The notes under the pieces: model-generated
What the model was told of the DNA's origin: nothing
Database searches by the model: none
The model's input: the letters and a program-made list of their open reading frames with translations, nothing else
NCBI GenBank assembly: GCA_004352715.1
Contig: SCFE01000086.1
Location: 171,715 to 235,714, forward strand
From: Hofstenia miamia
Taxonomy: Eukaryota; Xenacoelomorpha; Acoela
Length of the DNA stretch: 64,000 nucleotides
Direction of reading: 5' to 3'
Shown here: piece by piece, positions 57,361-64,000 of the stretch
Numbering within the stretch: position 1 is the stretch's first letter
Layout of the letters: each line of letters begins with the position of its first letter
Translations under genes and position numbers: made by a program

Positions 57361-59581
57361 CCGTAAGATGGGGTAACTCTGCCATAGTTTTGGCATTGAT
57401 TTCGTTCTTACAATTATTTGTTGGATATTTTTCAATTTCTAATGATCGTATTAGACCGATTGGACCATCTCTTTGATATGTATGACAGTTTTAGAAAAAT
57501 TCTGACACCCATGTAAATATGATGGTAAATAAAAAATTCAAAATTGACATTTTCTATTTGGGGTAACTCTGCCACCTTATAAGATAATATTTTTCAATCA
57601 AAATAATTCTGTTTCATTGCTCAATATTTTACTAAATTTTACATTCTTGAAGTAAATACTTATGAAGCCCATCTTTTTTATCATTTGTTCTCACATTTTT
57701 ACTTGACAAAATATGAAAAATGAGGAAAATTATATTTCAACATAACAATGAAACATTAACACGTTATGGATTAACGAAAGTTTGTAAGAAATGAAACAAG
57801 TCATGTACAGTTTTCACACACAAAAAAGACATCGTATTTATAACAGCGGCCGCAATACCATTTCAGACAGTCCAGACACTGAACCCAATCCGGTCCTCGG
57901 TAGTTCTTCCATGACACTGAGCACTTGGCACAGGATGACTCATCATGGTCTTCATCATCGTCAGATGTTTCTGTCGACGATCCGTTTCGACTTTCATTTT
58001 GAACGATTGTTGCTGAACAAATTACCCCCTTTTCTCCTTCTGAAACAGATGCTGATATATCCATTCCGGTTTGAATTTTCTTGCCACATTTGATCTTGGG
58101 CTTCTCTGTCGTTCCCCAACCTCGATTTTGCTTCAAGAGATCAAGCACACTTTCATTGAGCACCTGCACATTTTCGTGGAGCTCAGTTTGCCCTGGCAAC
58201 CGTTTGAGCACTGCGCGCTCATCAAATGGAACAAGTCCAGTCGCTCGGAATCCTGATTGGAGATGTGTCTTAGCATTGACCATCGATTGAGTCCACAATC
58301 TATGAAGCAGCGTAGGCAGATGTTCTTTTGGAATGCTTCCGATTCTTCGACTCTCGACAGCCACTGGTCGAGAATTCTTCTCCAAACAGCTTTAAACGGA
58401 CGAAACCACGCCACATCCAGCGGTTGTGTGAGATGCGTACTGTTCGGAGGGAGTGAAGAAAAATACACGTTATTTTCCTTTGCAAGCTTGATGACATCAG
58501 GTGAAAAATGGCATGCTAGATTATCACCAATGAGAACTTTGACCTTTCCATTCAAATGAGGCCTCTTCTTCACAAACTCTAAGAAACCGTGTTCAAACCA
58601 ACGTGCAAATGTCCTTGAATCAAACCAGCCACATTGAGTGGCATCATAGAGGGCATCGGGAGGGCCTCCTCTGCACCAGTTCTCATAAATATTAGCCGCT
58701 CGATACACAACCATTGGCGGAAGCAATGTTCCATTGGCGCATCCACAAACCATTATCGAGACAGATGTGTTAGAATGTTCTTTAACACGTTCCACTCTAC
58801 GTGTGCCTCTTCTTACTAAGAACTTCTTAGCTCCTGGATCGTCGGAGAGGTTGGTTTCATCATAATTGAAGATCTGGCTCGGATCTATGTTCTCCATCAG
58901 GACAGACAAATTGGAAAAGTACTCCTTGACGTCATCAGGATCAACTTGAGAGCGCGCTCTTTTGATGTTGTTGGCTTTTCGAAATACAATATCATGATGC
59001 ATCATAAAGGATCGGACCCATTCTATTCCTGGTACGTTGTTTTGGAATCGTGTTTCTTCTCTCCCGGATTTGTCCAAAAATGTTTTGACCAGTATTCTAA
59101 GGTCGATAACAGATAGCGGATATCCCCAATCTGCAATTTGTTGAACGGTTTCGGCTAACAGTTCCTCCTCGAGAGATGTCAATACAGATGGCTGACCGAC
59201 TTTTGCGTCGTGCGTCCCGTCTAACCGGCTGCCCAATGTTCTTCTTGGGACATTATTGTCAAGCGCAGCTTGTCTGATACTCTTCCTACCATCTTGTACT
59301 TCTTGTATAGCCTTTGTCATCTGATTGTCGCTCCATGCCTTATATGACCGTCCATCTGTTTTCCGAACGTAATCGCGCGGCATTCTGCATGAAATGTCTT
59401 CACGAAATGGCTTCGCACAACTTGAGGAAATCAATTATGGCTTTTTGTTTGAGGCCAGCCACACAGTAGCCAATCAGCGCTTTGTGGGCCTGGCAGCAGC
59501 GATCTCTGTTCACGACAAATGACAGTTAGTCTGAGGCATGGCAGAGTTACCCCATGGTGGCAGTATTTCCATATCCTACGG
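57361..59581 (-). mobile_element. Nearly complete pogo-superfamily DNA transposon
   Basis: Flanked by TA on both sides (57359-57360, 59582-59583). Left end CCGTAAGATGGGGTAACTCT; right end, on the other strand, CCGTAGGATATGG. The block GGGGTAACTCTGCCA at 57370-57384 is repeated inverted at 59539-59553, displaced by about 18 extra bases on the right, and a further direct copy lies at about 57560. 2221 bp with one transposase gene on the minus strand. TA target and pogo-type DDE transposase agree. The single coding lesion makes it the best preserved DNA transposon here. Confidence 0.9.
57801..59383 (-). pseudogene. Pogo/CENP-B-type transposase with C-terminal zinc finger, one frameshift
   Basis: The frame opens at 59434, but the second Met (59383, MPRDYVRKTDGRSYKAW) is the usual family start. 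Positions below count from 59434. An HTH_psq domain is at about 35-72 (QAALDNNVPRRTL), a second CENP-B-type HTH region at about 85-160, and a DDE core with aspartates in YDETN (D192), IGDN (D304) and QPLD (D340), giving a DD35D spacing. The frame shifts by one base around 58340-58355, after LDQWLSRVE. The second frame (58385-57801) resumes with RRIGSIPKEHLPTLL, the expected C-terminal helix, and ends in an eight-cysteine finger (CAKC, CLDC, CGRC, CENC) resembling a PHD-type domain. Acts in the nucleus on its own inverted repeats. Inactive as sequenced unless the indel is an error. Confidence 0.9.
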
Positions 59582-59583
59582 TA

Positions 59584-61727
59584 TCTAAATCTAGTCACTA
59601 GATCACTTTTTGAAGACTTATTTACTAAATTGTGTTATCGTTTACTCGCATTAAAATTGATTATGCAAACGATATATTTGTAAATATTCTCTGGAATAAA
59701 ACATTATATCGCAGAAGTTCATTGCAATATTGCATGCAATTATAGTTTCCCTGATAAGTTTCTCTGATTCTACTAGAACAGGTTAGAATTCTACCACAAA
59801 GAGAGAGACAAAATGTTCAGGCATGAACAAAATCACAAGAAGATTTAATCATGACGAAAGCACTGCCAACTTGAAGTTGCAGTCAGATTTTGCCAAAAGG
59901 AGCCATTCATTTATATGCATATGTAGATAGTTTTTCGGGATCTCTCAGTTCCATGGGATTTACTGGCCAAGTCTGATTGGGATGAGACGTGGGACTGAAT
60001 ATATCAGTTGGCTTGAGACTAATTTTATCCAAAATAAAAGCTATGTCGTATGGGACAAATTTATACTATTGCTACAATATTGTTTTTCACATCGGAAGTA
60101 AGAAGTAGAAAAATTTTGCTCAACTTTGGGGTGTTATTATTTTTTTCATAGTTCATACTTAGATTTATTTTTACCCATTTTCAACCTCGGTGTTCTTCTA
60201 AAAATCGTAATTTTTCACAGAGAAAGAATGTTCCATTTAACACACACAACTCCTATAGTTAAATATTTTATTATATTAGGAAATATGGTTAGTGAAATTC
60301 CAAGAGAAAAACACATGAATATTGATTTTTTTGTTCTTATTTTATTCCTATTTTTGTTAATTTTTGGCTCATAAAATTGTTCTTCCCAGGAAACACAAAA
60401 GTGTATAAATAATACACTAAAAGATTTTTACTTTGGAAAAATTTTGAACCCAGTTTTAGGTCTTAAATAGCTTTTTTTGTAGGGTTTATCGCAAAGTGAG
60501 ACAACGGCATCATATGTTCTTTTGGCCGTGCCACTATACTATAGACATGTAGAAGAAAACTATCATTTTTGTATTAATAATAATTATTATTGTTAAATTA
60601 TTTTTTCTTGAAGATATAATGATTACTGCTATGAGGTGTCAATTATCAATTTCTATATCATTCTTGTAATATGTTGTGTGATTTGAAATATTTTATTTTA
60701 TAATACCGTATTATAATTTTTGTTTAATTTTAGAGATCATTAAAGTGAAGAATTTCTGTCCAATAAATAATTTTAAGGAACAGACATAGTTCTAGTGCTA
60801 AAGCGTAACTTAAAAATATAAAAAAGAAATGAATGGCTATAGTCAATTCTATGACATGTAAATACATTTTAGTTAGGATAATTGCACCAAGGCATAAAGA
60901 CTCTTTTGTCCTTGTATAAGCCAAGTTTTAACAACCAATATTTCTAGGAAAACATTTACTAAGTGACATAGAAAATACTTCCCTAATTCTTTGGAAATTT
61001 AAATAATATCAAGGTTTTATGTGGTTTCAGATAATAATTGACAGCTGCCTTGACGTGCAGAGTGATAATAAAGAATTATAAATTCTTAATATATTTCCTT
61101 AACATCGCATACATTTTAAAAAACTCAAATCAAAGAGCCACAGACATTTGCATTTATAATCTCAAAAATGAAATTAATTGCGTTCATTGCAATAATTGCA
61201 TTCGGATTAATTCCAGTGGTGCCAGTAGCTTAGTTGGATTAACTGAGCCAGTTAAGTTATTTTAATAAAATTTGGTATGTCAAATAACCAAATAACCATG
61301 ATTGGTTGTCATTTCTCAACTTGATAAAACACTTGGTAATTTCAACCTACAACAGAGTATTTTTCAATTCTCAATGTGGAAGAGTGTGGTCACTCTAGAA
61401 ATTATTTTTTTAAAGTACTATACGCAGCGCAGAAATTATATATCATTTGGAAAATTGTCCACAGATTCTTACATATCCTTGTTTGTTTTAACATTAATAA
61501 AATTAATTAATAAGTGAAAATATATTATATAGCGATTGTCTAAATTCCTATTGTACTTATGAATGAGGAGTATTAAAATAGATATATGAGCGTGATACAG
61601 TTTTTGTAAAATTATTGCCACTGAGAGAAAAATTTTACCGCCAACCATTGCATAGTGCATTTCTCTTACAGCGAACCACAGCAATAAATGAAATTTTAGC
61701 GCGGTTTACAGTTATAACCAGGAATGA
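59584..61727. other. Intergenic AT-rich DNA
   Basis: No gene recognised. GGGA-rich text at 59935-60055 is related to that at 1-250. Short frames at 60126-60374 (plus) and 60730-60924 (minus) are hydrophobic by composition and have no domain. Confidence 0.45.
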
Positions 61728-61735
61728 TACAATAT

Positions 61736-62025
61736 CAGGGCCGTGGCTAGGGGAGGGCCAGGGGGCCATGGCCCTCCCTGTTGGGCCACTGTGCCCCCTC
61801 CTTTTGGCATCCTGGATACAAAACTCCACAGTATTAATTCTAATATTCTGTAATTAAGTTAGAGTGAATATCTTTTAGTTGAAATATACATAATACTAAT
61901 GCAATTCTATTAAAAAATTCAATGAAAAGGGTGTTGAAACTATCTCATATGAGTAAAACTGATTAATTTATTTAAATTTGCGGGGCCATGGCCCCCCTAA
62001 ACTTCAAATGCAAGCCACGGGCCTG
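61736..62025. mobile_element. hAT-type MITE, perfect 8-bp TSD
   Basis: TACAATAT directly flanks both ends (61728-61735 and 62026-62033). Left end CAGGGCCGTGGCTAGGGG; right end, read on the other strand, CAGGCCCGTGGCTTGCAT. Subterminal GGCCATGGCCC palindromes lie near both ends (about 61766 and 61984). 290 bp, no coding. GC-rich ends stand out sharply from AT-rich surroundings. Confidence 0.9.
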
Positions 62026-62033
62026 TACAATAT

Positions 62034-62769
62034 TATTCCTTGATTCAATACTTTAGAAAGAACAGCTTAATTTCTACTTGAAAAAAATAACTATTTATTG
62101 TAATTAGTGCATTATTTTTCAAATATAATTTCTGAAACATTGTCTGAAATTTCACTGTGATAGTTGTGGTCTCCTCTTGTTTTATTATATGCAGACGAAA
62201 CATTAAAATGTTAATTGGATGTGCGATTGAGATTGAAATGCCGCTTCAAAATATAGCGAAGCATGCGTACTATTATTCCAAAAATAATTTCTCTATCCCA
62301 ATAAACGAAATTTTAACACGGTTTGCTGCAATTATAACTAGGCCATTAGCTATTGTAAAAAAAGTCTTGAGTTGTATATTTTTAGGCTATAGATATTCTA
62401 TAGAAAACGTATAAAGTCAATGACGTTAATTTCTAATGTATTAGGCTATGATTTAAATTAACATTAAAGTAGGGTCACCTTTTATCAAGGACTTTAAAAG
62501 AGAAGGACGCACATTTCACATACCTGCATAATACCACAAAATTGTTTTTAAGAATAGTTAGCATCTGCAAACACGATATAGTGATTTGGGACGTTATATT
62601 GAAATATTCTTATAGGACAAGAAATCAATTCAAATTTGGAAAATACGCTCCATTTTTTATAGTTGCCAGAATATTTAAATGTATTCTTCAAAATAAAGTA
62701 ATTCATGAAAATAAGCATTTTTGGGAAAATGTATGATCTAGTTTGCCTGCAACTCACTGCACCTACACA
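62034..62769. other. Intergenic AT-rich DNA
   Basis: No gene recognised; short frames only. Confidence 0.45.
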
Positions 62770-63330
62770 TGAAAGTAAATGCTGTGGAATTTTATGAATT
62801 GTGTTTTCATATAACTTCAATTTGCAAATGAATGTTTATCCATTTTAAAAGATAAATGTCCATTTCATTATGAACTGTAAATGAAATTTTATCTTGACAA
62901 AGTATGATATTCTCAGCAATCAACTTTGAAATATTGTCAGAATTCAAACTGCAAATGAATATGCTAAATTTATTCGCGTTTAGAATGGTATGTTGATCCA
63001 CATATCCCTTTTTGAAGAATTTCTACTGTCTTATATATCTGCAAATAGATGTCCATCACTACGACATGTATCGATATTTAATGTCATGACATACAGGCTG
63101 TTTCTGAAATTGAAATTTGTTTTTTGGTTTATAGCTTTAGATAGAGTTTCGCAATCTTCCTTTTTAACTGCACCATTCTCAAGACGTATCAAGGCATCAA
63201 GATTCCATTTAAGGTCATATCGCAAAAATATAATTGCATCAATGCGGCTCTCCCATCTTGTATTTCTCAGTAGTTTAACCAGGGTGTCGTGGGAATGAGA
63301 ATTCGCATGGGATGGGACCAATAATTTTTC
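62770..63330 (-). pseudogene. hAT transposase remnant (DUF4371/TTF-type)
   Basis: The frame from 63321 reads LLRNTRWESRIDAIIFLRYD, then LKWNLDALIRLENG and AINQKTNFNF. The L-x-x-TRWE-s-R-x-dA-x-x-x-LR signature followed by an ALI helix is diagnostic for the large family of hAT transposases related to zinc-finger MYM-type proteins. Downstream (to about 62770) stops interrupt. The N-terminal TTF zinc finger and the C-terminal dimerisation region are not seen. A shared repeat phrase (GGGACCAATAATTT at 63313) overlaps its 5' side. Confidence 0.65.
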
Positions 63331-64000
63331 GTGGGAATTTGCATGGGAATGATTGGTTGTCTTAGATAAAAAGAAAATTTAAAAATATAATAATTGGATA
63401 ACATATAAGCATTTTCAACTAAATAATAAAAATACTATTGCAAGGTGATTATCGAATATAGATTACTAGTTATGGAATGCGGCTTCGAGCGACTATATGA
63501 ATGTAAAAATCTAATGGAGTGAAAACAAAATATTTATTAGCCAAATTATCCGACGCACTTCGACAGTTTTCTCACAATAAAATGGCCTTACAAAACCAAT
63601 TTGTCACCGAATGGAGTATAGTGATTGCCCCGAATAAACAACAATCTCAAGCTACTTGCATGAAATTGTATCACTCAGGGCCTCGGCCCCCCAGAAATTT
63701 TTGCCAGTAGTAGTAGTTTTAATAGATATTTTTAACCAATAGATTTATCTTAACTTTTGGTAAAGGTTCTTCCGAGGTTTGATTCAGGGGGACCTCTTTT
63801 TTTGTCAGTATGTAAATCAATTTATAGGATTATAAATTCGGATAACAAATAATTACCGGCAGATTATCTGTAGTTGATAGTTGTTTGTTTTAAATGACTT
63901 GTTTTCGAATGTTTATCCTTTTACTGCTAGGGAGATTGGTGCATATGAAGCAAAAGCGTTTGTTGACATTCCATCTATGGTAATTTTACTTCTAATCGAT
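63331..64000. other. Intergenic AT-rich DNA to window end
   Basis: No gene recognised. CAGGGCCTCGGCCCCCCAG at about 63677 looks like a hAT-type terminus similar in style to the MITE at 61736, but no matching right end or target duplication was found before the window ends. Confidence 0.35.

Noticed and set aside
57791-58819. Several plus-strand frames over the pogo transposase
   Set aside because: Antisense shadows of the minus-strand transposase, which has HTH, DDE and zinc-finger motifs.
63677-63800. CAGGGCCTCGGCCCCCC as a fourth hAT MITE
   Set aside because: No matching inverted end or duplicated target seen before the end of the window.
1-64000. CRISPR array, operon, rRNA or integrated bacterial system
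   Set aside because: No regularly spaced direct repeats with unique spacers, no Shine-Dalgarno-linked gene runs and no rRNA signature; everything readable is eukaryotic gene or transposon sequence.

Overview
The window is nuclear DNA from an AT-rich invertebrate animal genome. It has single-exon animal genes (a VAT1-type oxidoreductase and a Gal3ST-type sulfotransferase), AATAAA poly(A) signals, long (TA)n tracts, runs of N at assembly gaps, and a dense, mostly decayed load of eukaryotic transposons. There is no bacterial-style gene packing, rRNA, CRISPR array or convincing tRNA. The phylum cannot be fixed from the sequence alone.

Only three stretches look like host genes: the sulfotransferase (7737-8894, +), a small cysteine-containing secreted protein (20424-20822, -, unrecognised) and VAT1-like (31822-32988, +). 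No functional link between them is visible.

Layout. 425-5271 is one old non-LTR retrotransposon (LINE A, minus strand: zinc-finger ORF1, endonuclease, RT) split by a ~1.25 kb insert. 5284-7241 is a much fresher 5'-truncated LINE (B, plus strand) inserted beside the start of LINE A's ORF1. 15166-17800 is a large nested inverted-repeat DNA element with TTA target duplications. 24296-30471 holds two degraded head-to-tail copies of a LINE related to B (LINE C), both carrying the same hAT-type MITE. 33574-33973 is a Penelope-like GIY-YIG fragment. 35882-36522, 36955-37711 and 61736-62025 are hAT-type non-autonomous elements with perfect 8-bp target duplications. 38627-40704 and 46639-48509 are piggyBac-like (TTAA) elements. 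40801-41640 and 42717-45108 are further LINE remnants, and 45540-46200 and 62770-63330 are hAT transposase remnants. 50608-52318 is an R4/Dong-like retrotransposon flanked by TAA repeats and chimeric with another LINE. 57361-59581 is a nearly complete pogo-superfamily transposon with a single frameshift.

Two assembly features matter to any reader. Gaps repeatedly sit at (TA)n tracts, and several isolated single N bases fall exactly on repeat boundaries, so some neighbouring repeat fragments may have been joined artificially.
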